A stretch of DNA of 64,000 nucleotides from NCBI RefSeq assembly GCF_001509585.1, contig NZ_LNCI01000004.1, positions 434,001 through 498,000 of the forward strand, written 5' to 3'. Origin of the DNA: Tropicimonas marinistellae. GTDB lineage: Bacteria > Pseudomonadota > Alphaproteobacteria > Rhodobacterales > Rhodobacteraceae. Of this stretch, positions 29,989-39,304 are shown in pieces. Both the position numbers and the translations under genes were made by a program. Within the stretch, counting starts at the first letter, position 1, and every line of letters begins with the position of its first letter. Under the pieces are notes generated by a model that was given only the letters and a program-made list of their open reading frames with translations, was not told the origin of the DNA and searched no databases.

Positions 29989-32724
29989 ATGCCTCGGAAC
30001 GACACACTCGTTGAAGAGCGACTGCCGGATGAAAGTCCGTGGACACTCGATGCCGCGGTTGTCGCTGACGGACTGGGCGTCGCTCCCGAGATGGGGTTGG
30101 ACCAAAGCGAGGCGGCAACGCGGCTGACCACCTACGGCGAAAACCGCCTGCAGGAGGCAGCAGCCGAACCCGCATGGCGGATGCTGTTGCGGCAGTTCGC
30201 CAGCCCACTGCTGATCATCCTCATCGCGGGTGCGCTGATCTCGGCCTATACCGGGCATTGGGTCGACGCCGTTGCGATCTTCGCCATCGCGGTATTCAAC
30301 GCCTTCATTTCGTTCTGGCAGGAATTCAAGGCGGAGCAATCCCTTGCCGCGCTGCGCGAAATGTCGGCGCCCAGTGCCCTGGTGCGACGGGGCGGAGAGA
30401 TTGTCGAGGTGCCTGCCGCCGACATCGTTCCGGGCGACATCCTGAAGGTGAAGGCGGGTGACATCCTCGCCGCCGATATCCGTTTTCTGTCCGCCAGCAG
30501 AATGCAGGTGGACGAGGCCGCGCTCACTGGCGAGTCCGAGCCCGTCGACAAGCATTCCGACGCGATCGAGGGTGACGATGTCGTCCTCGCCGACCGGCTG
30601 AACATGGGCTTCATGAGCACGCTGGTGACCGGCGGGTCGGGCGAAGGGATCGTTGTCGGCACCGGCATGAAAACCGAGGTTGGCCATATCGCCGACCTGA
30701 TGGCGACGGCGAAGGAGCCGAAGACGCCGCTGCAACTGAAGATTGAGAGCCTCTCGAAGATGCTGATCTTCGCGGCGCTGATCGTGGTCGCAATCGTGAT
30801 CGGCATCGGCATCGTGAACGGCATGGACGCGGCGGAGATGATGAACACGGCGATCTCGCTCTCCGTGGCCGCCATCCCCGAGGGTCTGCCCACCGTCGTC
30901 ACAATCGTGCTGACCCTGGGGTCCAAGAACATGGCCGCCAGCAACGCCCTGGCGCGGCGGTTGTCGTCGGTGGAAACGCTTGGCGCGACCTCGGTCATCT
31001 GCTCGGACAAGACCGGCACGCTGACGCAGAACCAGATGCAGGTGATGCGGGTCTGGGCCGGCGGCAAGAGCTGGACCGTCTCCGGCGAAGGCTTCGATCC
31101 GGAGGGCGCGTTCCTCGACGCCGACGGCCAGCCGGCCAATGTGGACGCCGAGGAAGACCTGCGGCCAATGCTGATGATCTCCGCCTACTGCAACGATGCG
31201 CGGATGATCGATGTCGACGGACGCCCCGGCGTGCAGGGCAACCCGACCGAGGGCGCGCTGGTGGTCGCCGCCGCCAAGGCCGGCATCTCCCGAGAGAAGA
31301 TGCAGGCGGAGAATGTCGAGGCGCTGAAACACTTCCCCTTCGACTCCACGCGCAAGATGATGTCGGTTTTCGCGCGCATTCCCGACGGACGCACGGTGCT
31401 GGGCGCAAAGGGTGCGCCCGACGTGATCCTGAGCCGGGCCAGTCACGTGCGAATGGGCGGCGAAGATGTTGAGATGACGCCGGATCTCCGGGCCGAACTG
31501 GAAGCCGTCGTCGAGAGCTTCGGCGAGACGGCGTTGCGCACGCTGGCTGTTGCCGCGCGGTGGGTCTCCGAAGAAGATCTCGACCACGACGACCCGGAGC
31601 AGCAAATCGTGCTACTGGGCATTCACGGCATCATGGATCCGCCACGGCCCGAAGTGCCCGACGCCGTGTCGGAAGCCACCAGCGCGGGCATCCGCACCGT
31701 CATGATCACTGGCGACCACGCGGTCACCGCTCAGGCCATCGCGGAGCAGATCGGCGTCAGGACATCTGACGACCAGACCGTGCACACCGGCGCCGAGATC
31801 GACCGGATGGACGACACTGACCTGGCCGAAGTGACCAAGCACGCCGCGGTCTTTGCCAGGGTGACCCCCGAACACAAGCTGCGCATCGTCAACGCCATGC
31901 AGTCCAACGGCGAGGTCGCGGCCATGACCGGGGACGGCGTGAACGATGCGCCCGCCCTGCGCGCGGCCGATATCGGCGTCGCCATGGGCATCGCCGGCAC
32001 GCAGGTTGCCAAAGACAGCGCCGCGCTGGTGCTGCTGGACGACAATTTCTCGACCATCGTGAAAGCGGTGCGCGAGGGGCGGCGGATCTTCGACAACCTG
32101 CTGAAGTTCATTCGGCAGGCGCTGACCGCCAACGTGGCCGAGGTGACGACGATCCTCTTTGCCTTCCTGCTGATGGGCGACGACCCGCTGTTGCCGATCA
32201 CGCCGCTGATGATCCTCTGGGTCAACCTCGTGTCCGACGGCCTGCCGGCCCTTTCGCTCGGCTTCGAGGAGGGCGAGCCGGACCTGATGACACGCCCGCC
32301 GCGCCCGCGCGACGAGGGCATGTTCGGCGGTGGCATGAAGGAGCGTATCCTCATTCGGGGGACGGTGGTTGGGCTCCTGACCTACTACGTCTTCCAGGAG
32401 TTCCTGCAGCGCGGGGCGAGCCTGGAACATGCCCAGACGGCGGCCTTCATGACGCTGATCTTCTCGCAGATCTGGCACATATTCGACGCCCGCACGACCT
32501 CGACGATCTTCCGCAAATCCCCGCTGGGGAACCGCACGTTGCTGGCGGCGGTCGGTGTGTCGGTCGCCCTGTCCCTGCTTGCGGTCTACACGCCGCCGGG
32601 GCAATTCGTTCTGGGCACCACCTCTCTGCCGGTCTCGCACCTGCTCGGGACCTTCTTTGTGGCGGCCATCCCGACGCTTCTTCTGTCTGCCATCAAGGAG
32701 ATGTTCGGTGTCAAATTCCTCTAG
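29989..32724 (+). CDS. Cation-transporting P-type ATPase (P2/SERCA-like)
   Basis: A 911-residue ATPase. Motifs in order: N-terminal cation-ATPase domain, TGES actuator loop (EAALTGESEPV), helix 4 PEGL motif IPEGLP, phosphorylation site CSDKTGTLTQ, KGAPDVIL nucleotide-binding loop, TGDHAVTAQAIA, and hinge TGDGVNDAPALRAADIGVAMG. About ten helices are expected. IPEGLP and the C-terminal cation-ATPase domain place it with Ca2+/Mn2+ or Na+-type P2 pumps, not heavy-metal P1B pumps, since there is no CPx motif or metal-binding domain. ATG at 29989 follows GTGGAG; an upstream start at 29908 is less likely. The next gene starts inside its 3' end. Confidence 0.92.
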   Translation: MPRNDTLVEERLPDESPWTLDAAVVADGLGVAPEMGLDQSEAATRLTTYGENRLQEAAAEPAWRMLLRQFASPLLIILIAGALISAYTGHWVDAVAIFAIAVFNAFISFWQEFKAEQSLAALREMSAPSALVRRGGEIVEVPAADIVPGDILKVKAGDILAADIRFLSASRMQVDEAALTGESEPVDKHSDAIEGDDVVLADRLNMGFMSTLVTGGSGEGIVVGTGMKTEVGHIADLMATAKEPKTPLQLKIESLSKMLIFAALIVVAIVIGIGIVNGMDAAEMMNTAISLSVAAIPEGLPTVVTIVLTLGSKNMAASNALARRLSSVETLGATSVICSDKTGTLTQNQMQVMRVWAGGKSWTVSGEGFDPEGAFLDADGQPANVDAEEDLRPMLMISAYCNDARMIDVDGRPGVQGNPTEGALVVAAAKAGISREKMQAENVEALKHFPFDSTRKMMSVFARIPDGRTVLGAKGAPDVILSRASHVRMGGEDVEMTPDLRAELEAVVESFGETALRTLAVAARWVSEEDLDHDDPEQQIVLLGIHGIMDPPRPEVPDAVSEATSAGIRTVMITGDHAVTAQAIAEQIGVRTSDDQTVHTGAEIDRMDDTDLAEVTKHAAVFARVTPEHKLRIVNAMQSNGEVAAMTGDGVNDAPALRAADIGVAMGIAGTQVAKDSAALVLLDDNFSTIVKAVREGRRIFDNLLKFIRQALTANVAEVTTILFAFLLMGDDPLLPITPLMILWVNLVSDGLPALSLGFEEGEPDLMTRPPRPRDEGMFGGGMKERILIRGTVVGLLTYYVFQEFLQRGASLEHAQTAAFMTLIFSQIWHIFDARTTSTIFRKSPLGNRTLLAAVGVSVALSLLAVYTPPGQFVLGTTSLPVSHLLGTFFVAAIPTLLLSAIKEMFGVKFL

Positions 32725-33268
32725 ACAACAGGGTACGGCCGATCCGGAGACGGACGCCGGCCGCGACCACGAGACGCCAGCCACGGAAGTGCCCGGCAAG
32801 AAGGACGGGCACGTGGAGCTGGATCCGAACCACCCGGACCCGTGGGTACGTTGGGCAAACATCACCATACGGACCGGCGTCCGCGCGCTGGCAATGATGA
32901 TGGTGGTCGTGATCTTTGCCGCGGTGATCGACACGGCATACAGCTTCTACGCGAAGCTGCTCAGTCCGCCCTTCCTGATCCTCGATATCGGCGACCTGCT
33001 GGCCGTGTTCGGCGCCGTTCTTGTCGTTCTGATTGCAATCGAGATCTACACAAACGTCACCCTCTACCTGACCTCCGATGTCATCCACGTGAAACTGGTT
33101 GTGGCGACCGCGCTCATGGCCGTCGCCCGAAAGGTCATCACGCTGGATCACAAGGAACTCGAACCCCTTTATTTCCTTGGCTACGCGATGCTCGGTTTGT
33201 CTTTCGGCATCGTCTACTGGCTGCTGTACCGCGAAGAGAAAAAAGGATCGGACGAGGGAAGGCCATGA
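32708..33268 (+). CDS. PsiE-family membrane protein
   Basis: A 186-residue protein. An acidic, polar N-terminus of about 55 residues precedes four hydrophobic helices; the segments DIGDLLAVFGAVLVVLIAIEIY and HVKLVVATALMAVARKVI are characteristic of the phosphate-starvation-inducible PsiE family. GTG at 32708 has a perfect AAGGAG seven bases upstream and overlaps the last 17 bases of the ATPase gene, so the two are translationally coupled. That coupling suggests PsiE works with or accompanies the cation pump; the biochemical role of PsiE is not established. Confidence 0.78.
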   Translation: MSNSSRQQGTADPETDAGRDHETPATEVPGKKDGHVELDPNHPDPWVRWANITIRTGVRALAMMMVVVIFAAVIDTAYSFYAKLLSPPFLILDIGDLLAVFGAVLVVLIAIEIYTNVTLYLTSDVIHVKLVVATALMAVARKVITLDHKELEPLYFLGYAMLGLSFGIVYWLLYREEKKGSDEGRP

Positions 33269-33324
33269 TCAGCAAGGATCATCCTCGCCAACTCTCGCGC
33301 CCCGTCAGAACCCGAACGGGGCAA

Positions 33325-33342
33325 CCCGCACGTCTGTGCGGG
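33325..33342 (+). other. Hairpin in the leader of the RND adaptor gene
   Basis: CCCGCAC pairs perfectly with GTGCGGG around a GTCT loop, 63 bases before the adaptor ATG and 56 bases after the PsiE stop. No T-run follows, so it may be a pause or processing site separating the two halves of the operon. Confidence 0.4.
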
Positions 33343-33405
33343 AAATCAACGATGCGCCATCCCGCCTTCGCGAGACAGATGGCTCGGAACTGTGAGGAGA
33401 AAGAT

Positions 33406-34704
33406 ATGGTGGCGCCCCAATCCATCCGGAACCGTGGAAACTCCACCTCCCCCGGTCGCTGGATCACGCTCGCTGTAATGGCGCTGTTGGTCATGCCAAC
33501 AACGATCCTGGCGCAGGAAGCGGCCGGGGAGGCACGCCCGGCCAAGGTCCTGACCGTGTCCGCGGCGGAACCGATCATCGAACGGGTCTATCCGGCAATC
33601 GCCCTTGCATCGAACGAGGCAGAGGTATCGTTCAGAGTGAGCGGACAGGTGGTCGACCTGCCGGTGCGCGCCTCTGAAAGCGTCGCCGAGGGCGCCGTAC
33701 TGGCACAGTTGGATACGCGGGATTTCCAGTCCGAGATTGAGAGACTCGAAAGCCAGAGGGATCAGGCCGTGGCCGAGCTTTCGGCGTTGCGCACAGGTGC
33801 AAGGCCCGAGGAAATCTCGCGCCTTGAAGCTGCCGTCGAGGCTTCGCAGGCCGAGGTGGACCAGGCGCGCACCCAGTTCGATCGGACGCAGGAGCTGGTT
33901 ACCCGTGGCGTTGTCCCGGCTTCGCAACTTGAACAACAGGAAGCCGCCCTGCGCGTTGCAGAGGCGCAGCTCACTTCGCAGATGGAACAACTCGCCATTG
34001 GCATGGTCGGGGGCCGTCCGGAAGAGATCCTAGCCGCGGAGGCGGCGCTGCGCGGACTTGAGGTGCAGATCGAAGGCGCGCGTGACGACCTTGAGGATGC
34101 GACCCTGCGCGCCCCCTTCGCCGGTATCGTCGCCCGCAGGGACATCGAGAATTTCACCAATATCGACGCGGGCCAAAGTGTTGCGCTCATACAGAACCTG
34201 AGCACCGTTCATGTCGAGTTCGATATACCGGGCGCCGACATTATCGCCCTGATGGCAAACGGTGCAGGAAACGTGACCAGCAAGGTCGAATTCGACGCGC
34301 TTCCGGATCAGAGTTTCGATACCGAACTGGTGGAGTTCTCCACCCAGGCGGACGCAGCGACCCAAACCTATCGCGGGCGCGTTTCCGTGGCGCTGCCGGA
34401 CGGCACTGTCATCCTGCCCGGGATGGTCGCCCGCGTCATCTCGACGGCCCCGGCCACCACGATCTCGGCCGTCTCGGTTCCGATCACGGCCCTTGGAGCG
34501 GATGTTGAATCCGCGCCTTTCGTCTGGCTGGTCGACCCCGTGGCGAACACCGTTTCGGAGCGGCCGGTGACGCTCGGAGAAGCCACGGGAGACCGCGTTT
34601 TCGTTCTGGAGGGGCTTGAGGATGGGGACACCGTCGTCACCGCCGGCGTGAGCCAGTTGATGGACGGGATGGCGATCCGGCCAATCACCGGGATCGGTGA
34701 GTAA
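33406..34704 (+). CDS. RND efflux periplasmic adaptor (membrane fusion protein)
   Basis: A 432-residue HlyD/AcrA-type protein. A signal peptide (about residues 1-36, ending ILAQ) is followed by a lipoyl half (VSFRVSGQVVDLPVRASESV), a long coiled-coil hairpin (about 90-195, rich in Glu/Gln/Ala heptads), the second lipoyl half (DATLRAPFAGIVARRDIE), a beta-barrel and a membrane-proximal domain. It bridges the inner-membrane RND pump next door to an outer-membrane channel. ATG at 33406 has GAGGAGA spaced ideally; longer open frames upstream are not homologous. The pump gene starts three bases after its stop. Confidence 0.88.
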   Translation: MVAPQSIRNRGNSTSPGRWITLAVMALLVMPTTILAQEAAGEARPAKVLTVSAAEPIIERVYPAIALASNEAEVSFRVSGQVVDLPVRASESVAEGAVLAQLDTRDFQSEIERLESQRDQAVAELSALRTGARPEEISRLEAAVEASQAEVDQARTQFDRTQELVTRGVVPASQLEQQEAALRVAEAQLTSQMEQLAIGMVGGRPEEILAAEAALRGLEVQIEGARDDLEDATLRAPFAGIVARRDIENFTNIDAGQSVALIQNLSTVHVEFDIPGADIIALMANGAGNVTSKVEFDALPDQSFDTELVEFSTQADAATQTYRGRVSVALPDGTVILPGMVARVISTAPATTISAVSVPITALGADVESAPFVWLVDPVANTVSERPVTLGEATGDRVFVLEGLEDGDTVVTAGVSQLMDGMAIRPITGIGE

Positions 34705-34707
34705 CCC

Positions 34708-37700
34708 ATGGATTTCGCGAGATTTTCCATCGAGAAGCGCCTCATCTCGGCGCTGTGCACCTTCCTCATTCTCGGGTTGGGCTATTTCGCCTATACCTCC
34801 CTCCCACGGTTCGAAGACCCGGAATTCATCATCCGGCAAGCCCAGATCATCACACCTTATCCCGGGGCGTCGGCGGAAGAGGTTGCCGAGGAGGTTACCG
34901 AGGTCGTCGAGAACGCCCTGCAACAGCTGCAAGGGGTCAAGGAGGTCGGGTCCGTTTCGGCGCCGGGGCTGAGTACCGTCACGGTGGAATTCACGATCCA
35001 GTCCACGCCAGACTTCCCGACGTTGCATCAGCGGTTCTCGCAGATGCGATCGAAGATCCTCGACATTCAGGGCGAGTTGCCGCCGAATGCTGTGGAGAGC
35101 CGGGTCTACGACGACTTCGGCGACGTCTACGCGCTTTATTTCGCCATTGTCGGGGACGGCTACTCGATGGCAGAGCTTCGCGACTACGCGAAGGGCTTGC
35201 AACGTGAGCTGGTGACGGTGGAGGGGGTCTCGAAGGTGATCCTGACCGGCGAGCAGGACGAGGTCATCTTTGTCGAGTATGCGCCCGCCCGCCTGATCGA
35301 ACTGGGAATGTCGCCGGAACAGATTGCCCAGGTGCTGGAGGGCCAGAACCTCGTTGTGCCCAACGGGTCGGTCGTCGCCGGTGAGCGCCGCATCGCGGTG
35401 CGTCCGAGTGCGGCGGTGGATTCTGTCACGGCCGTGGAGAACCTGGTGATTTCGGCCCCGCAGAGCGGGGCTTCGTTCCGGTTGTCCGATATCGCCACGG
35501 TTTACCGTGGGTATGCGGATCCCCCGGAGTTCCAGCTCTACAGGGACGGCCGGCCGGCAATCGGAATGGGGGTCTCCAACACGCTTGGCGGCAATGTCGT
35601 GAACATGGGCGAAGCGGTGAAGGCGAAGATCGAGGCGTTGACGTCCGAACGCCCTATCGGGATCGACATCCTCCCGATCTCCGACCAGTCGGCCAGCGTC
35701 AAGGACTCGGTCAACGACTTCGTCATGAACGTCGTGCTCGCGCTGGTGATCGTTGTCGGCGTGCTCTTGATCTTCATGGGGCTGAGGTCCGGCATACTGA
35801 TGGGTGGCATTCTTCTTGTCACCGTCGCGGGGACGCTGTTCGGGATGTATATCTTCGGGCTGGATATGCAGCGGATTTCGCTCGGGGCCCTGATCATTGC
35901 CCTCGGCATGCTCGTCGACAACGCCATCGTCGTTGTGGAGGGAACGCTGGTTCGGGTCCAGCGGGGCGAGAGCGCACGTGACGCTTCCATCGCGACGGTT
36001 GCCCAGACCAAGTGGCCGCTGCTTGGCGGCACGATCGTTGGCCTGCTGGCGTTTTCGCCGATTGGCCTGTCACCGGACAACACGGGGGAATATGCGGGGA
36101 GCCTGTTCTGGACGATCTCGATCTCGCTCTTGTTCTCCTGGCTCGTCGCGGTCTGGCTGACGCCGTATTTCTGCACGCTGATGCTGAAGCCCGGGTCGCA
36201 GGACGGGGATACGGAAGAGAACAGGGTTCTCGCATGGTATCGTTCGGTGCTGGAGAAGGCGCTGAAGTATCGCTATGCGACCGTCGGCATCGTTGTCGCC
36301 TTGTTCCTCTCTGCACTTGCCGGCTTCTCCCTTGTTCCACCGGGCTTCTTTCCGGCCAGCACGCGGGCGCAGTTCGTGATCGACTACACGCTGCCGCAAG
36401 GCACGGATATCTCACAGACACGGGCGGACCTGATCTCCATCGAGGAGCATGTTCGCGACCTCGACGGCGTCACCTCGACCAACCTTGCCGTTGGCGGCGG
36501 GCATGCACGTTTCATGCTCATCTATTCGAGCGAGGACCGGAACTCGGCCTATGGGCAGATCCTGGTGGACGTGGATGATTACCGGCGGATCGACGACCTG
36601 CAGCCCGCGTTGCAGGATTGGATCGTCGAGACCTTCCCGGCCGCACATTCGAAGGTCTGGAAGTTCGTTCTGGGACCCGGCGGCGGATCCAAGATCGAAG
36701 CCCGGTTCCTTGGCTCCGATCCGGTGGTCTTACGCGGGCTTGCCGGGCAAGCCGCGCAAATCCTGCAAGACGCCGGCGCCGTGGCGATCAAGGACGACTG
36801 GGGCGAACAGGTCAGTGTCATTCGGCCGGTCATCAACACGGACAATGCGCGCCGGCTTGGCCTGACCCAGGGCGAGATTTCGAACGCGATCTACGCTCAT
36901 CTGGATGGGGCGGGGATCGGAGTCCTGCGGGAAGGTGACGACCTTCTGAATATCGTGATGCGCCCATTCGAGGGTGACCGAGACAACATCGCTGACCTCT
37001 CGAACATCCGCGTCTTCAGCAACCTGGCCGGCGGCTACGTTCCCATCACGCAGGTTGTGGATTCCTTCGACCTCGTGTTCGAGACGAGCAACATGCGGCG
37101 GGTCGACCGCCAGCTGGCCATCACCACCCAGGCCGACCCCGCACCCGGGGTTCTGTCCGGCGACCTGTTCGACGACATTCGCGGCCCCATCGAGGAAATC
37201 GAACGTCCGCCGGGCTACAGCCTCGCCTGGGAAGGCGAATACGGGGACTCGCAGGAGGCGAATGCCGGTCTCGCCTCGACCATGCCCATGGGCTTCGGGG
37301 CCATGGTGCTGGTCGTGTTCCTCCTCTTCAACGCGATCCGGCAGCCCGTCGTTATCTGGCTGACTGTCCCGCTTGCGCTGATCGGAGTGGTCTGGGGGCT
37401 GGCGATAACGCAGACACCGCTGGAGTTCATGGCGATTTTGGGGGTGCTCTCCCTGACGGGGATGCTCATCAAGAACGCGATCGTCTTGATCGACGAAACG
37501 GACTCGCAGATTTCGGCTGGAAAGGACCGGTACCAGAGCGTGATCGACTCGGCTGTGAGCCGTGTGCGGCCGGTTTCGCTTGGCGTGCTGACGACGGTGC
37601 TCGGCGTCATGCCGCTGCTCTGGGATCCGTTCTTCAAGTCTCTCGCCGTGGTGATCATCTGCGGACTCAGCTTCGCGACGATCCTGACGCTTGTGATCGT

Positions 37701-37767
37701 GCCGACGCTCTATGCCATGTTCTTCCGTATATCGTCGGAGGCGGAGGCCGTGCCCGAAGCTGAATAG
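34708..37767 (+). CDS. RND efflux transporter permease subunit
   Basis: A 1019-residue inner-membrane pump of the HAE-1/AcrB fold: helix 1 at residues 10-30, a large periplasmic porter loop, helices 2-6 around 335-475, a second loop, and helices 8-12 from about 860. The start (MDFARFSIEKRLISALCTFL, FEDPEFIIRQAQIITPYPGAS) is typical. In helix 4 the proton-relay motif reads ALGMLVDNAIVVVEG, with one Asp where AcrB has two (VDDAIVVV), as in many non-AcrB RND subfamilies. No outer-membrane TolC-like gene accompanies it. Substrate unknown. Confidence 0.9.
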   Translation: MDFARFSIEKRLISALCTFLILGLGYFAYTSLPRFEDPEFIIRQAQIITPYPGASAEEVAEEVTEVVENALQQLQGVKEVGSVSAPGLSTVTVEFTIQSTPDFPTLHQRFSQMRSKILDIQGELPPNAVESRVYDDFGDVYALYFAIVGDGYSMAELRDYAKGLQRELVTVEGVSKVILTGEQDEVIFVEYAPARLIELGMSPEQIAQVLEGQNLVVPNGSVVAGERRIAVRPSAAVDSVTAVENLVISAPQSGASFRLSDIATVYRGYADPPEFQLYRDGRPAIGMGVSNTLGGNVVNMGEAVKAKIEALTSERPIGIDILPISDQSASVKDSVNDFVMNVVLALVIVVGVLLIFMGLRSGILMGGILLVTVAGTLFGMYIFGLDMQRISLGALIIALGMLVDNAIVVVEGTLVRVQRGESARDASIATVAQTKWPLLGGTIVGLLAFSPIGLSPDNTGEYAGSLFWTISISLLFSWLVAVWLTPYFCTLMLKPGSQDGDTEENRVLAWYRSVLEKALKYRYATVGIVVALFLSALAGFSLVPPGFFPASTRAQFVIDYTLPQGTDISQTRADLISIEEHVRDLDGVTSTNLAVGGGHARFMLIYSSEDRNSAYGQILVDVDDYRRIDDLQPALQDWIVETFPAAHSKVWKFVLGPGGGSKIEARFLGSDPVVLRGLAGQAAQILQDAGAVAIKDDWGEQVSVIRPVINTDNARRLGLTQGEISNAIYAHLDGAGIGVLREGDDLLNIVMRPFEGDRDNIADLSNIRVFSNLAGGYVPITQVVDSFDLVFETSNMRRVDRQLAITTQADPAPGVLSGDLFDDIRGPIEEIERPPGYSLAWEGEYGDSQEANAGLASTMPMGFGAMVLVVFLLFNAIRQPVVIWLTVPLALIGVVWGLAITQTPLEFMAILGVLSLTGMLIKNAIVLIDETDSQISAGKDRYQSVIDSAVSRVRPVSLGVLTTVLGVMPLLWDPFFKSLAVVIICGLSFATILTLVIVPTLYAMFFRISSEAEAVPEAE

Positions 37768-37775
37768 CCGTCGAC

Positions 37776-37823
37776 CCTGGGGCGTTCGCCATGGCCCAAC
37801 GGGTCTGACGCCATCGCCCCAGG
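37776..37823 (+). terminator. Stem-loop between RND pump and MFS genes
   Basis: CCTGGGGCG (37776-37784) pairs perfectly with CGCCCCAGG (37815-37823) across a 30-base loop, starting 9 bases after the pump stop codon, followed by CTCTTGTTC. It could be a partial terminator reducing read-through into the MFS gene. Confidence 0.45.
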
Positions 37824-37874
37824 CTCTTGTTCGGCGGGCAATGGAACGTGCCGAACGCAAAGGTGACACGAGAC

Positions 37875-39137
37875 GTGAATCTGAACGCCAATCTGTTTTC
37901 TCTTCGCGCAGTCATGATCGCGATGGCGACCGTGCAGCTGTCCACGGCAACGCTTGGCACGCTGGTCGCGGTGTACTTTGCCGAGATTGGCTCCTCGCAG
38001 GAAATCGTCTCGCTGGCGACTGCCGCCTATTCGCTTGGGTTCATGGTCGGTTGTTTCGTCGTCGCTGGATCGATCGCCAACATCGGCCATATACGGGCCT
38101 ATTCCGCCTCTGCTGCGATTTGTTCGATCTCTGCGCTGCTCTTTTTCCTGAGCGAGAATGTCGGGGTTCTTGTTGTCTCGCGTTTCGCGGTTGGTCTCGC
38201 AACGGCGAGCCTGTTCGCCATCGGCGATGCCTGGATCAGCGAGAAAGCCGCCCCCAACCTCCGGGGACGTGTGCTTTCGGTCTACGCGATCCTGTTGGGG
38301 TTGATGTCGGTCGGGAGCCAGTTGCTCCTGATCTTTGGCCCCGAGGACCTCGACCGGCTGTTCGTTCTGCTCTCCGTCATCTATTCGATCTCGGTCATCG
38401 TGATCGACACCACGCGAACCAGCCCGCCGGACTCGAAGTCAAAGGCAAATGTCCGACCGCGTGCTTTGCTCAAGGAAGCGCCGACAGCGTTCTGGGGGGC
38501 GCTTGCCATTGGAATGGTGTCGGCGGCGGTCCTGAATGTCGCCCCGTTCGGCGCATCGGTACAGGGGGTCAGCACCGAGGACATCGCGCTGATGATCGCG
38601 GCGATTTATCTTGGGCGTGTCCTCTTCCAGTTTCCGCTTGGCAAGGCGTCTGATCGCATGGACCGGCGGATCGTCATCTTCGGGATGGCCGTGGTCGCGG
38701 CAACCGTGTTCCTTGGCTTCGCGGTTTTGGACGACCCGCAGAGAGAAGCCCCCGACATCGAGACCGGATCGCTCGCACATATCGCCTTTCTGGGCGCGCT
38801 GGCAGTGCTGGGTGGCAGTTTGCTCACGATGTATTCCGTTCTTGTCGCGCACGCGAGTGACCGTGCCGTGCCCGTCTATGTCGCGTCCAGCGCCGTGACG
38901 ATGCTGTTCGTCTGGACATCGGGCAGCGTTGTTGGCCCCCTTGTGATCAGCGTGCTGTCCGCATTCTTTGGAGACCAGGCGCTTGTCTGGACGATTTTCG
39001 CGATCATGGCCGGTTTGGCGTTCTTCGTCGGGAAGCAGCTACGAACCGTCGAACCGCCCGCGCGGGCCGAGCGGACAGCCCACCAAGACGTTGTGACAAC
39101 CAGCGTGGACGTCGCGCCAACCGAGAAGGCGAAATAG
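37875..39137 (+). CDS. Major facilitator superfamily transporter (YcaD-like)
   Basis: A 420-residue MFS carrier with about twelve helices. The conserved loop between helices 2 and 3 is weakly kept (GSIANIGHIRAYS), and AIGDAWISEKAAPNLRGRVLSVY matches the motif seen in YcaD-type carriers; ASDRMDRRIVIF is the second-half loop. A polar tail of about 30 residues ends the protein. Start uncertain: GTG at 37875 gives a compact N-terminus, with GTG 37863 and TTG 37827 possible. Substrate unknown. Confidence 0.8.
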   Translation: MNLNANLFSLRAVMIAMATVQLSTATLGTLVAVYFAEIGSSQEIVSLATAAYSLGFMVGCFVVAGSIANIGHIRAYSASAAICSISALLFFLSENVGVLVVSRFAVGLATASLFAIGDAWISEKAAPNLRGRVLSVYAILLGLMSVGSQLLLIFGPEDLDRLFVLLSVIYSISVIVIDTTRTSPPDSKSKANVRPRALLKEAPTAFWGALAIGMVSAAVLNVAPFGASVQGVSTEDIALMIAAIYLGRVLFQFPLGKASDRMDRRIVIFGMAVVAATVFLGFAVLDDPQREAPDIETGSLAHIAFLGALAVLGGSLLTMYSVLVAHASDRAVPVYVASSAVTMLFVWTSGSVVGPLVISVLSAFFGDQALVWTIFAIMAGLAFFVGKQLRTVEPPARAERTAHQDVVTTSVDVAPTEKAK

Positions 39138-39304
39138 GGCGCCCCATGAGAACAATCGTCAAACCGTCGTCCGACCAACAAGAGCCGTGGCCCCATTCAC
39201 CAAGGCCGACCGCTTGGTTGCCTCGTTGGCAGGAGCGGGCGCGAAAGCTAAGCTTCGTCTGCACGCGCAAACCTGCCGGAAGGTGGATGCGAATAGGGGG
39301 GCGG

